From Sphingobium sp. (lineage in GTDB: Bacteria; Pseudomonadota; Alphaproteobacteria; Sphingomonadales; Sphingomonadaceae): 64,000 nucleotides of DNA. A program made the position numbers and the translations under genes. The stretch spans positions 1-64,000 of the forward strand of contig JAGRES010000025.1 in assembly GCA_020446425.1 (NCBI GenBank). The letters run 5' to 3'. The notes below the pieces were generated by a model that saw nothing but the letters and a program-made list of their open reading frames with translations, searched no databases and was not told the origin of the DNA. Numbering within the stretch: position 1 is the stretch's first letter; the number at the start of each line of letters is the position of its first letter. This document shows positions 33,565 through 42,911 of the stretch, one piece after another.

Positions 33565-35334
33565 ATGAGCCTTAAACGCTTCCTTCCCATCCTCGAATGG
33601 GGCCGTGGCTATAATGGCACGGTGCTGACCAACGATCTGGTCGCCGCCGCCATTGTCACGATCATGCTGATCCCGCAGAGCCTCGCCTATGCGATGCTGG
33701 CGGGGTTGCCGCCCGAAATGGGCCTCTACGCTTCCATACTTCCCATTATCGCTTACGCCCTGTTCGGGACAAGCAGGGCGCTGGCTGTGGGGCCAGTGGC
33801 GGTGGTCTCGCTGATGACATTGAGCGCAGCGAGCGCCATCGCCGCACCGGGTAGTGCAGAGTTTATCGCAGCCGCCCTTGTGCTGGCCTTGCTGTCGGGC
33901 CTGTTCTTGCTGGCCATGGGCGTGCTGCGATTGGGGTTTCTCGCAAACCTACTCTCACACCCGGTGGTATCGGGTTTCATCACGGCAAGCGGCATCATCA
34001 TTGCGACGAGCCAGCTCAAATCCATCTTCGGCATCAAGGCGAGCGGAGAGGCTCTGCCGGAGCTGGTGCGCACATTGATGACGAATATCGGCAAGACCAA
34101 TATGCCGACCCTTGTCATTGGTATATCGGCGACCGCTTTCCTCTTCTGGGTACGTAAGGGGTTGAAACCGCTGCTGATGCGGTTCGGCCTGCCCGCCCGT
34201 CCCGCCGACCTGCTGGCCAAGGCCGGGCCGATTGCAGCGGTAGCGGTTTCAACTATCGCCTGCATCGCGTTCGGACTGGAAGACAAAGGTGTGAGGGTCG
34301 TGGGCCAGATTCCTCAAAGCCTTCCCCCCTTTGCCGCACCACTATTCGATGCCGAGCTGTGGCAACGCCTTGCTGTTCCGGCCCTGCTGCTTTCGATTAT
34401 AGGCTTCGTCGAGAGCGTCTCCGTGGCGCAAACACTGGCGGCCAAGAAACGCCAGCGCATTCGCCCAGACCAGGAACTGATCGGCCTGGGCGCCGCCAAT
34501 ATCGCCGCGAGTTTTTCCGGCGGCTATCCCGTCACCGGCGGCTTCGCACGCTCGGTCGTCAATTTCGATGCCGGCGCAGAAACTCCTGCCGCCGGGGCCT
34601 TTACCGCCGTCGGTATATTGATCGCCGCGCTGTTTCTGACACCGCTGCTCGCCTCGCTACCCATCGCAACACTGGCGGCGACGATCATCGTCGCTGTGCT
34701 GAGTCTCGTCGATTTCAAGACGCCGCGCCATATATGGCATTATTCGAAGCCCGACTTCGCCGCCATGGCGGCCACCATCGGCATCACCCTGGTCGCGGGC
34801 GTGGAAAAGGGCGTGATCGCGGGCGTAAGCCTGTCGCTCGCGCTGTTCCTGTGGAACGCCTCACGCCCGCATGCCGCGATTGTCGGGCGTGTGCCGGAGA
34901 CCCAGCATTTCCGCAATGTGAAGCGGCACAAGGTGCTCACCGACCCGCGTATCGTCACGATCCGCGTCGATGAATCGCTGACTTATCTCAACGCCCGCTG
35001 GCTGGAGGAGCTGGTGCTGGAGCAGGTCGCGGAACAACCCGCCGTGCGCCATGTCGTCCTGATGTGTTCGGCCGTCAACGAAATCGACGCATCCGCGCTT
35101 GAAAGCCTGGAAGCGATCAACCACCGCCTGCAGGATGGCAAGATCAAGCTGCACCTCTCCGAGGTCAAGGGCCCGGTGATGGACAGGTTGCAGCGATCCC
35201 ATCTCCTCGAAGCGCTGACCGGGAAAATTTTCCTGTCACAGAATGATGCGTTTAGCACATTGATCCTGTTGAGCGACGACGAGGAAACGCCAGATCCGCC
35301 CACAGACACATGGATGGCGCGCGGCCTGATTTAA
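33565..35334 (+). CDS. SulP-family anion permease with STAS domain
   Basis: A 589-residue SulP transporter: ten or more transmembrane helices through about residue 430 (N-terminal IVTIMLIPQSLAYAMLAGLPPEMGLYAS is the family signature, in two parts), then a cytoplasmic STAS domain (about 450-560) with the VDESLTYLNARWLEE and NEIDASALESLEAI segments. It should carry sulfate, sulfite or bicarbonate. Placed 9 bases after the SQR fusion, it fits export or uptake of the sulfur oxyanion end product. Its stop codon overlaps the convergent ABC gene by four bases. Confidence 0.9.
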   Translation: MSLKRFLPILEWGRGYNGTVLTNDLVAAAIVTIMLIPQSLAYAMLAGLPPEMGLYASILPIIAYALFGTSRALAVGPVAVVSLMTLSAASAIAAPGSAEFIAAALVLALLSGLFLLAMGVLRLGFLANLLSHPVVSGFITASGIIIATSQLKSIFGIKASGEALPELVRTLMTNIGKTNMPTLVIGISATAFLFWVRKGLKPLLMRFGLPARPADLLAKAGPIAAVAVSTIACIAFGLEDKGVRVVGQIPQSLPPFAAPLFDAELWQRLAVPALLLSIIGFVESVSVAQTLAAKKRQRIRPDQELIGLGAANIAASFSGGYPVTGGFARSVVNFDAGAETPAAGAFTAVGILIAALFLTPLLASLPIATLAATIIVAVLSLVDFKTPRHIWHYSKPDFAAMAATIGITLVAGVEKGVIAGVSLSLALFLWNASRPHAAIVGRVPETQHFRNVKRHKVLTDPRIVTIRVDESLTYLNARWLEELVLEQVAEQPAVRHVVLMCSAVNEIDASALESLEAINHRLQDGKIKLHLSEVKGPVMDRLQRSHLLEALTGKIFLSQNDAFSTLILLSDDEETPDPPTDTWMARGLI

Positions 35335-36035
35335 GCTTTGCTCTTCTTGCGCTGGTCGACAATGCGTTCGACACGCCCATCGAGCATTTCGATACGCACA
35401 TCGGACAGCTCGGCTATTTCCAGATCATGCGTGACGCATGCGACCGCACGGTTTTCTTCATGCGCAAGGGCGCGCAGCGTTTCCACGACATTGGCGCTGT
35501 TGTGGCTGTCAAGATTACCGGTAGGTTCATCGCCCAGTATCAGCACCGGATCATTGGCGAGTGCGCGGGCAATCGCCACACGCTGACGCTCGCCCCCTGA
35601 CAGGCGATCCGGCGTCTTGTTCTCTTTCCCGGCCAGCCCCATGGTCGCCAGCAAGTGCATCGCCCTCTCCCGCGACGCATCGTAATTGAGCCGGGCAAGC
35701 CGCCGCATCGGCAACATCACATTTTCGAGCGCGCTGAACTCCGGCAGCAGAAAATGGAACTGAAACACGAAACCGAAGCGCGCCAGCCGTAGCTGCGCGC
35801 GTTCGTCACCACTCAGATTGCTGACCTCCCTTCCCTCGAACAGCAGCTCGCCGGAGGTGGGCCGGTCGAGCAGGCTGAGCAGGTACAAAAGCGAGGATTT
35901 GCCGCACCCTGAAGGGCCAACGATAGTCGTAAAGCTGCCCCGTTCGATGGTTAGGTTAATGTCTCGCACAAGCTGTATCGGCGGATCGCCGGGCAATTGC
36001 CGCCGCAGGCTGCGCGCTTCGAGCAGGCTGCTCAT
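35331..36035 (-). CDS. ABC transporter ATP-binding protein (MacB/LolD type)
   Basis: A 234-residue ATPase with Walker A GPSGCGKSS (40-48), Q-loop region VFQFHFLLPEFSALENV, signature LSGGERQRVAIARAL, Walker B VLILGDEPTGNLD and the H-loop VTHD. The GNLDSHNS extension is typical of the MacB/LolD/FtsE group. It overlaps its permease gene by four bases (ATGA) and is the last gene of a three-gene efflux operon (adaptor, permease, ATPase). Substrate unknown. Confidence 0.9.
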   Translation of the reverse strand: MSSLLEARSLRRQLPGDPPIQLVRDINLTIERGSFTTIVGPSGCGKSSLLYLLSLLDRPTSGELLFEGREVSNLSGDERAQLRLARFGFVFQFHFLLPEFSALENVMLPMRRLARLNYDASRERAMHLLATMGLAGKENKTPDRLSGGERQRVAIARALANDPVLILGDEPTGNLDSHNSANVVETLRALAHEENRAVACVTHDLEIAELSDVRIEMLDGRVERIVDQRKKSKA

Positions 36036-37282
36036 ATCGCCCCCCGCAATATATCGACCGGGTCAACGCGCGAGGCCTTGCGCGCGGGCAGCCATGCGGC
36101 GATCGAACCGGCGATCAGCGACGCCACGGCGGCAATGGCATATTGGCGAGGCGTGCGGTCCAGTGGGATATGCTCAGTCTCACCCCCGATAGAGAAATCG
36201 AGCGAGCCCAATATCTCCATCAGGCCATAGCCCAGCATCCAGCCAAACAGCACACCAATAAGGGCGAGGATGATGCCCTCCATCACGAAAATGAACTGCA
36301 GGTCGCCCTCGGAAAATCCGATGGAGCGCAAGATGGCGATGTCACGGCGTTTGTCGGCAACACTGTTCGACACGACGGTGTAGATACCAAAGCTCGCTAC
36401 CAGCAGGATCGCCGAAACAACCGAGTACATGATGACATTGCGCGTCACGAGCAGGGAGAGAAATTCCGCCGAACGCTCCTGCCAGCTTTCCGCTTTATAG
36501 CCGAAACGCTTTTCCAGCCGCGCTGCGACCTCTTCGGCGGCATAGGGATCGTCCAGACGAATGCCGATACGATTGATGATGAAGGGGCGGCCCAGCATCG
36601 ACTGGGCCTCGCGCAACAGGACATAGCCGGAGCTGGAACTGATCTGCGCCTGCCCGCGCTTGGCCAGGCCAACGATGCGCATCGAGCGCGTACCCGCCGT
36701 GGAAGACGTCGCAGCCACGATATCGCCCATGTTGACGCTCAGACGCTGTGCTAGTTCCTCACCGATGATGATCCCACCCTGCACCGTTTCCAGATCGCGC
36801 AGGTGCCCTGCCCTCAGCTTTTCGTCGATGGTGCTGATTTTCGCCTCTATCTCCGGTTCGACGCCCACGATTGCAAGCGGTTCCTCGTGCCCGCCCAACC
36901 GCAACGTCACGCCGCCGGTAAGGCTGGGAGAAGCGATTGCGCCCGGCATTTCGTTGGCGGCAGTCATGATCGCCTGCCAGTCCTTTATGCCGCGCACTTC
37001 AGTACGGACCTTGTAGCCATGAAGCTCGACCGCTCCGTCACCGAACTCCCTCTGTCCCGGCTGAGGCGAGGGGCTGCGCAGTTCGTCGGATATGATGACA
37101 TGCGGTGCCGCGTCGATCAGCTGGCGAATGAAATCATTCTGGCTGCCCACCATCAGCGCGGACACGGCGAGAAAAAAACCGACACCCACGGCTACGCCGC
37201 TGACAGCGACTATTGTCTGCCGCTGCCGGCGGGAAAGGTGACGCAGCGCTATGCCAAGCAGAAAGCCTGTCCGGCCGATCAT
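36032..37282 (-). CDS. ABC transporter permease (FtsX/MacB type)
   Basis: A 416-residue permease with one N-terminal transmembrane helix (about 20-42), a large periplasmic MacB core domain (about 45-270) and three C-terminal helices (about 285-405) separated by the VADKRRDIAILRSIGFSEGDL loop characteristic of FtsX permeases. It starts with an ATGA overlap to the adaptor gene. This is a mechanotransmission-type system, working across the periplasm rather than pumping through the membrane. Confidence 0.9.
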   Translation of the reverse strand: MIGRTGFLLGIALRHLSRRQRQTIVAVSGVAVGVGFFLAVSALMVGSQNDFIRQLIDAAPHVIISDELRSPSPQPGQREFGDGAVELHGYKVRTEVRGIKDWQAIMTAANEMPGAIASPSLTGGVTLRLGGHEEPLAIVGVEPEIEAKISTIDEKLRAGHLRDLETVQGGIIIGEELAQRLSVNMGDIVAATSSTAGTRSMRIVGLAKRGQAQISSSSGYVLLREAQSMLGRPFIINRIGIRLDDPYAAEEVAARLEKRFGYKAESWQERSAEFLSLLVTRNVIMYSVVSAILLVASFGIYTVVSNSVADKRRDIAILRSIGFSEGDLQFIFVMEGIILALIGVLFGWMLGYGLMEILGSLDFSIGGETEHIPLDRTPRQYAIAAVASLIAGSIAAWLPARKASRVDPVDILRGAI

Positions 37283-38277
37283 GGCCGTACTCTGTCCCCA
37301 TCTTCCAAGCCATCGGGCGGACTTACGATCACCTCGTCTCCTGCGGCGAGGCCGGAGAGAATTTCGACCTTTTCGGTGCCTGCTATACCCGCCTTTACCT
37401 CGCGTTTGTTCGCGCGTCCGTCGACAACCAGCCAGACAAGACCATCCGAAACGGCAGCGGTTGGAACAAGCAGCGCATTTTCATGCCGCTGCACAACGAT
37501 ATTCACTTCCAGCGTCAACCCAAATGGCAGGTTTTCGCCCGGATCAAAGCCGATGCGCACCCGGAACGCCCGTTGATTGGGATCGCCGCCGGGCGTGATT
37601 TCCGTTACGTGGCCACGGACCGTACGCCCCGGCAAGGCATCACTGGACATCAGCACCACCTGCCCCGTCACCACGCGGGGAATATCGCGCTCGTCAACCG
37701 TGGCAGTGACTCTGGCCAAGGCCGGATCGCCTAGCTGCATCAGTTCCTTGCCGGGTGTTGCGAGATCGCCCGGCTCAACATCGCGTTTCAACACGATGCC
37801 GGAAATACCCGCACGGACAGTCAACTGATCGAGGCGCGCCCTGAGCGCCTCCACCGATGCGCGCGCGGCCTGGCCATTTGCAACTGCCACATCGCGCGCA
37901 CTGCGTGTAGACCATCCTTGCGCGAACAGTGCAGTTATACGTTGTTCGGTCAGCGTCGCGGCACGCGCCTGAGCTTCCGCCTGCGCCAGCAGGCTCAATT
38001 GCTCGACATTGTCCTGAACCAGCAGAGGCTGGCCAACGGTAACGCGATCCCCCTCACGCACAAGCACCTTGTTTACGGGCGCGGTTACCCGTGCGGAAAC
38101 GGACACAGGGTGCGTCGCGTCGATATATCCGGTGGCATAGACCAGCTCCGCCGCTGGTCCCTTCTCCACCTTGGCAATCTCGACCTCTACCGGGCCGCTG
38201 ACAGAAAACCACAGAGCAGCAAGCGCGGACGCGATAACGAGCGCGACAACCAGCAGGGTCAACCGGCGGCGCATCAA
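37279..38277 (-). CDS. Periplasmic adaptor (HlyD/MacA-type) of the ABC efflux operon
   Basis: A 332-residue membrane-fusion protein. An N-terminal signal anchor (LTLLVVALVIASALAALW, about 6-23) leads to a lipoyl half motif (VNKVLVREGDRVTVGQPLL), a short coiled coil (about 95-160), the second lipoyl half (GISGIVLKRDVEPGDLATPG) and a beta barrel. It is the first gene of the operon, coupled to the FtsX-type permease by four bases. Such trios export antibiotics, peptides or lipids through TolC. Confidence 0.88.
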   Translation of the reverse strand: MMRRRLTLLVVALVIASALAALWFSVSGPVEVEIAKVEKGPAAELVYATGYIDATHPVSVSARVTAPVNKVLVREGDRVTVGQPLLVQDNVEQLSLLAQAEAQARAATLTEQRITALFAQGWSTRSARDVAVANGQAARASVEALRARLDQLTVRAGISGIVLKRDVEPGDLATPGKELMQLGDPALARVTATVDERDIPRVVTGQVVLMSSDALPGRTVRGHVTEITPGGDPNQRAFRVRIGFDPGENLPFGLTLEVNIVVQRHENALLVPTAAVSDGLVWLVVDGRANKREVKAGIAGTEKVEILSGLAAGDEVIVSPPDGLEDGDRVRP

Positions 38278-38405
38278 TTTCCGTGCCCTGTCGGCATAAC
38301 GTCCTTATCCCCCGTGAAGTTCACGAAACTGCGGCTTTTTGCACGACAGCCTCTATGGCCCAGTCAGCCGCCAAATTCCAGTTCGCATCCTGTTTTAATT
38401 GGACA

Positions 38406-39311
38406 TCATGTACGCGCCGCCTTGCGCGCGGCGCCAGCGCGAACGATGACATCGCGGCAGAAGATGGCGAGACCTATCCAGATCAAAATGAAGCTGATCA
38501 GTTTCTGGAGCCCCAGTGGTTCATGATAAATGAACAGAGCTATGGCGAAGGTCACACTCGGCGCAATAAACTGAAGCAGACCGACAGCAACTAACGGCAA
38601 TCGACGTACCACTATACCGAACACCAGAAGCGGCGCCATCAGCACGATACCGCTACTGACGAGCAGTAAGCTCTCGCGGGTACTCTGACCAAAAGCCGCC
38701 GTGCCATGACTGTGTATCCATAGCATCCATATCAGCGCCAATGGCGCCATCAACGCGGTCTCGATCACCAATCCTGCTGTGGCTTCAACGGGCGCCACCT
38801 TACGGATCACACCGTAAACGCTAAAGCACACAGCCATGCCAATACTCATCCACAATGTCGTCAGAGCAGTAATTGCCATCAGCGCCACACCCGCTCCGGC
38901 AAAGCCGATCGCGACCGTCTGGGCGCGAGAGACATTTTCGTGGAAAATCAGTACCCCCAATGCGACGCTGAAGAGCGGGGCCAGAAAAAAGGCAAAACTC
39001 ACTGCAAATATATGATTTTCAACGGTCGCAATAACATTGAGAAGCCAATTGACCGATATGAGCAGGGAACTGAGTGCCAATAATCCTATCACCCGGCCAT
39101 TCGATGCCGCGCGTTTCAACTCACCGAGACGATTCGTCATCAATACGAACAGCAGCAGGAACAGAAACGACCAGATTATACGATGGATGACGACTTCATA
39201 CGGGGAAGCGATGTGGAACTGCTTGAAATAAGCAGGCACAATGCCCCATAAAAAATAGAGCGCTGCGCCCAGAGCATAGTCCCCACCCTGAACGGAACGG
39301 GATTGCGGCAT
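38406..39311 (-). CDS. EamA-family transporter RarD-like
   Basis: A roughly 301-residue protein with ten transmembrane helices in two EamA repeats. The N-terminal GAALYFLWGIVPAYFKQF followed by HRIIWSFLF matches the RarD subgroup. The frame is open to a TTG at 39386, but the ATG at 39311 gives a length and N-terminus like E. coli RarD, so it is preferred; neither has a strong ribosome binding site. The substrate is unknown (RarD is linked to chloramphenicol tolerance). Confidence 0.85.
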   Translation of the reverse strand: MPQSRSVQGGDYALGAALYFLWGIVPAYFKQFHIASPYEVVIHRIIWSFLFLLLFVLMTNRLGELKRAASNGRVIGLLALSSLLISVNWLLNVIATVENHIFAVSFAFFLAPLFSVALGVLIFHENVSRAQTVAIGFAGAGVALMAITALTTLWMSIGMAVCFSVYGVIRKVAPVEATAGLVIETALMAPLALIWMLWIHSHGTAAFGQSTRESLLLVSSGIVLMAPLLVFGIVVRRLPLVAVGLLQFIAPSVTFAIALFIYHEPLGLQKLISFILIWIGLAIFCRDVIVRAGAARKAART

Positions 39312-39488
39312 GCTTGGAGAAGAACTCTGGCTCACACCGCGCCCATGGGCAAAAGGCCGCGCCAGTGCAAGCGCAATGATAGGCAATCAGCGGCTATTTA
39401 CCCTCTTTCCTAATGAAAAATTAACGGCTCCATGTCATGAGTAGCACTCGTTAAGACTTTGTTAGCCATTTGCGGCTGGGGAAAAATC

Positions 39489-40232
39489 ATGTCGATCACG
39501 ACCCGCTCGATCATATCATTGGCTTCGTTGAGCCTGTTGCTCGCTGCATGCGGTGAGAAGGACGACACCAGGAACCTTTCCCGCCTCGATGCCGAACTGA
39601 CGACCAACACAAGCGACCCGGCGCTTGCCGAAGCACTGGAAGGTCCGATAGCCAGCGACCCGAACCTGAAAGGGCAATCCAACCGTGACGCAGTACGGCC
39701 ATCCGACAAGCCGCTCAACGGCGCAGTGCCGGCGAAACTGAACCCGAAGCAGGCACGCGCCGAAGCCCTGAAACTGGCGGGCGGCAAGCTGATGCAGACC
39801 CCGATGGCGACCAAGAGCGTGACGGCCACCAAGCAGCCGCTGACCCTGGGTGAAAAAGCCGCGCGTGACGAGCAGGCCGAGAAGTGCGGCACGCCGCAGG
39901 TCCGCTATGCGATGGATTGGGCCGGGCGCATGCCAGCCGCCTTCCCCGTATATCCCGGCGCGCATGTGACCGAAGCGGCGGGCGTCGACAAGACCGGCAC
40001 TTGTGGACTGCGCGCCGTCAGCTTCAACACGGCCATTCCCGCCAACGAGGTGATGGATTTCTATTACACCATGGCCCGCCGCGCAGGCTATGATGCCGAG
40101 CATCTGGAAGAAAATGGCATGGACGTGCTGGGCGGCACCCATGAAAAGAGCGGCGGTGCCTATTATGTGTCGGTCAAACCGGCCCAGGGCGGCGGCACGG
40201 CAGTAGACCTGATCGTCAATGGCGGGCGCTGA
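39489..40232 (+). CDS. Predicted lipoprotein of unknown function
   Basis: A 247-residue protein with a lipoprotein signal (SIISLASLSLLLAAC, cysteine about residue 21), an acidic, low-complexity middle and a C-terminal alpha-beta domain (about 135-245) containing FPVYPGAHVTEAAG, the DFYYTMARRAGY helix and a final VDLIVNGG strand. GGGGA six bases before the ATG fixes the start. Two cysteines in the C-terminal domain may pair. I do not recognise a named family; the domain resembles small periplasmic or outer-membrane-anchored folds. Confidence 0.75.
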   Translation: MSITTRSIISLASLSLLLAACGEKDDTRNLSRLDAELTTNTSDPALAEALEGPIASDPNLKGQSNRDAVRPSDKPLNGAVPAKLNPKQARAEALKLAGGKLMQTPMATKSVTATKQPLTLGEKAARDEQAEKCGTPQVRYAMDWAGRMPAAFPVYPGAHVTEAAGVDKTGTCGLRAVSFNTAIPANEVMDFYYTMARRAGYDAEHLEENGMDVLGGTHEKSGGAYYVSVKPAQGGGTAVDLIVNGGR

Positions 40233-40291
40233 TATCCCTGCTATTGCCTGAGTCTCTTGCCCTGAAAGGCTTTGCCGCCTAGGGCGAGAGG

Positions 40292-40669
40292 ATGAACAGC
40301 CTTATCGTCATGCTCGGCGGCGCGCTCGGTGCGCTCGGCCGCTATCAGTTCGGCCGGATGGCAACCCATGTCATGGGTCCCGGCTGGCCGTGGGGCACAT
40401 TAGGCGTCAACATTATCGGCGGTTTCCTGATGGGGGTGCTGGCCGGGTGGCTGGCGCGCCACGGCTCGGTCCATGGCGAGCAAATCAGGCTGCTGATCGG
40501 CGTCGGCTTTATGGGCGGCTTCACCACCTTTTCCTCGTTCAGCCTGGAAGTAATGCTCATGATCGAGCGCGGGCAGTGGGGCAGCGCCGCCGCCTACGCC
40601 TTGCTCTCGGTCTTGCTCGCCGTTGGCGGCCTGTTCGCCGGGTTGCTGCTGATGCGCAGCATCGCATGA
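40292..40669 (+). CDS. crcB: Fluoride channel CrcB (Fluc)
   Basis: A 125-residue protein with four transmembrane helices. GGALGALGRYQFGR at the N-terminus and the pore signature GFMGGFTTFSSFSLE in helix 3 (the phenylalanine track and central Na+ site) are clear. Antiparallel dimers let F- out of the cytoplasm. It overlaps the pseudouridine synthase gene by four bases (ATGA). No fluoride riboswitch was recognised in the 59-base leader. Confidence 0.95.
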   Translation: MNSLIVMLGGALGALGRYQFGRMATHVMGPGWPWGTLGVNIIGGFLMGVLAGWLARHGSVHGEQIRLLIGVGFMGGFTTFSSFSLEVMLMIERGQWGSAAAYALLSVLLAVGGLFAGLLLMRSIA

Positions 40670-41982
40670 GCAAACCTCCCTCCTCCCGTTCACGCAAACC
40701 CGGCTCACCGTTCGAGAAGAAGCGCGGCGGCGTGAAGCACGGCAAGGGCAGTAAGGTCAAAGCTGCTCCCGCCAAACGCCCTGCTGCACCAAAGCGCGAG
40801 ACAGCCTCCTCAACCAAGACCCCGGTCGCACCCAAGCCCGCGAAGGCGATGAAGCCAGCAAGCACGGTCGCACTGTCAATCCCGGTAAGCGCCGACGACG
40901 ATGGCATCCGACTCGACCGGTGGTTCAAGCGCCATATGCCGGAGATCGGTTTCGCCACCGTATCGCGCTGGGCACGCACGGGTCAGTTACGCGTCGATGG
41001 CGCACGTGTAGGCGCAGGCGACCGCATCGCCGAAGGGCAAGTCATTCGCGTGCCCCCTGCGCCGCCATCCGATGATGCCCCGGCGCGCAAACGCCCCGTC
41101 CGTCCGCAGCTATCGGACGAGGAATTCGACTTCGCACAGGGCCTCGTCATTCACCGCGACGAACAGGCCATCGTCATCAACAAGCCACCGGGCCTCGCCA
41201 CGCAGGGCGGCACCAAGACCGACAGCCATGTCGACGGGATGCTCGATGCGCTGATGTTCGAGCGGGACGACCGGCCCAAGCTCGTCCACCGGCTCGACAA
41301 GGACACCTCAGGCGCGCTGCTGCTCGCCCGCTCGGCGCGCGCCGCCGCCTGGTTTGCCAAGAGTTTCTCCAGCCGCACCGCCCGCAAGGTCTATTGGGCG
41401 CTGGTCGTTGGCGTGCCAAGCATAGAAGACGGCGTAATCGACCTGCCGCTCGCCAAACAGCCGGGCACGGGCGGCGAAAAAATGCACGTGGACGAAGAAG
41501 AGGGTCTGCCTTCGCGCACGCGCTATAGAGTGATCGAGCGCGCCGGAAACCGTGCCTGCTGGCTCGAGCTGCAACCGTTTACCGGGCGCACCCATCAGAT
41601 CCGCGTACATCTGGCCGCCATTGGTTTTCCAATCGTGGGTGACGGCAAATATGGCGGCAAGGACGCCTTCCTGACCGGTTCGATCAGCCGCAAGATGCAT
41701 CTCCATTCTCGGCGCATCCGCATCGACCATCCTGATGGCGGCCGCGTCGATGTGCGCGCCGATCTGCCGCCCCATTTCGCAGAGAGTCTGGAAAGCCTCG
41801 GTTTTAATCTTGCCGCGGGTGACCTGCCGCTCGACGAGGAAATCGACACTGCACCGACCAAAGACGACGCGAAACGCGCCGCCAAGCAACATGCGAAGGA
41901 CCTGCGTAAGGAACGGCGCGGCGAGCGGCGCAGCCGTGGCAAAGGCGCCGCACCCAAACCGCGCGGCAAAGGCCGGAAATGA
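40666..41982 (+). CDS. RluA-family pseudouridine synthase (RluC-like)
   Basis: A 438-residue enzyme. Residues 1-65 are a lysine- and proline-rich basic extension, about 80-130 an S4 RNA-binding domain (IRLDRWFKRHMP), and about 155-370 the catalytic domain with nucleophile D211 in VHRLDKDTSG and the HQIRVHLAAIGFPIVGDGKYGG block. The C-terminal 60 residues are again strongly basic. RluC targets 23S rRNA positions near 955/2504/2580; the subgroup is likely but not certain. It is coupled to crcB upstream and overlaps the HAD gene by four bases. Confidence 0.88.
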   Translation: MSKPPSSRSRKPGSPFEKKRGGVKHGKGSKVKAAPAKRPAAPKRETASSTKTPVAPKPAKAMKPASTVALSIPVSADDDGIRLDRWFKRHMPEIGFATVSRWARTGQLRVDGARVGAGDRIAEGQVIRVPPAPPSDDAPARKRPVRPQLSDEEFDFAQGLVIHRDEQAIVINKPPGLATQGGTKTDSHVDGMLDALMFERDDRPKLVHRLDKDTSGALLLARSARAAAWFAKSFSSRTARKVYWALVVGVPSIEDGVIDLPLAKQPGTGGEKMHVDEEEGLPSRTRYRVIERAGNRACWLELQPFTGRTHQIRVHLAAIGFPIVGDGKYGGKDAFLTGSISRKMHLHSRRIRIDHPDGGRVDVRADLPPHFAESLESLGFNLAAGDLPLDEEIDTAPTKDDAKRAAKQHAKDLRKERRGERRSRGKGAAPKPRGKGRK

Positions 41983-42644
41983 GCGCGCCAAACCGCCTCG
42001 CTTTGTTCGATTGCGACGGCACACTGGTCGACAGCCAGCACAATATCGTTGAGGGCATGTTTCGCTGTTTCGAGGCAGAGAAGCTGGCGCTACCGACGCG
42101 GCCGGAAATATTGGCGGTCATCGGCCTGTCGCTCCCGCAAGCGATGGCACGGCTGGTCCCTGACGCCGACACAGATTTTCACCACTATATCGCCGAACAA
42201 TACAAGCTCACCTTTCAGGAAATGCGGCGCGTCAATTCAATAACAGAGCCCCTCTATCCCGGAATGGCCGAACTTGTGACACGGCTTCTCGATGAGGGCT
42301 GGATGCTTGGCGTTGCTACCGGCAAGTCGGATCGCGGCCTTAACCTGTGCCTGACCCATCATGGCATAATCGGTCATTTCGTCACGCTCCAGACCGCTGA
42401 CCGGCATCCGTCCAAACCGCATCCATCCATGGGCTTTCTGGCGATGGAGGAAGCGGGCGCCGCGCCGGAAACTACCATCATGATCGGCGATACCAGCTAT
42501 GATATGGAAATGGCGGCCAATGCGGGCATGCGCGGGCTGGGCGTCAACTGGGGCTACCACAGCCCGGAGGAGCTGACTGCGGCGGGGGCCTATGCAGTCG
42601 CGGTGGACACGAACGATCTGGCGCGCCATATCGCCGCATCATGA
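41979..42644 (+). CDS. HAD-family hydrolase, phosphoglycolate phosphatase-like
   Basis: A 221-residue haloacid-dehalogenase phosphatase. Motif I is FDCDGTLVD (D11 nucleophile, D13), motif II GVATGKS, motif III the lysine in KPHP, and motif IV MIGDTSYDMEMA. The helical cap between motifs I and II is C1-type. Phosphoglycolate or pyrophosphate are likely substrates for this subgroup. Coupled by four-base overlaps to genes on both sides. Confidence 0.85.
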   Translation: MSAPNRLALFDCDGTLVDSQHNIVEGMFRCFEAEKLALPTRPEILAVIGLSLPQAMARLVPDADTDFHHYIAEQYKLTFQEMRRVNSITEPLYPGMAELVTRLLDEGWMLGVATGKSDRGLNLCLTHHGIIGHFVTLQTADRHPSKPHPSMGFLAMEEAGAAPETTIMIGDTSYDMEMAANAGMRGLGVNWGYHSPEELTAAGAYAVAVDTNDLARHIAAS

Positions 42645-42904
42645 CCGAATTTGATCCCCAGAGCCCCGAAGCGCAGGCACGCGAGGCTGCGGCGAAGCAG
42701 CGCTTCATCGCGCTCAACCTGTTCCGCCTGTCCGGCATTGCCATCGTGATGTTCGGATTCCTCATCATGGCGCAGAAATTTGGTTTCGTCGCAGGCCAGA
42801 AAGCCAAGATCATGGGCGCGATTATCGCGACTGTCGGTTTGTTTCAGGCAATGGTCGTGCCGCGCATATTGGGCCGAGCATGGCGGACACCACCAGAACA
42901 GTGA
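42641..42904 (+). CDS. Small two-helix membrane protein
   Basis: An 87-residue protein with an acidic N-terminal tail and two transmembrane helices (about 28-46 and 56-74), joined by a loop with GQKAK. The start overlaps the HAD stop by four bases. No named family is recognised; its fixed place before an ATP12 chaperone gene suggests a conserved role in this lineage. Confidence 0.7.
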   Translation: MTEFDPQSPEAQAREAAAKQRFIALNLFRLSGIAIVMFGFLIMAQKFGFVAGQKAKIMGAIIATVGLFQAMVVPRILGRAWRTPPEQ

Positions 42905-42911
42905 TGAGGTC

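Noticed and set aside
40233-40291. Fluoride riboswitch before crcB
   Set aside because: The gap is short and lacks the conserved pseudoknot pattern; CTGATATCCCTGC only superficially resembles the motif's 3' part.
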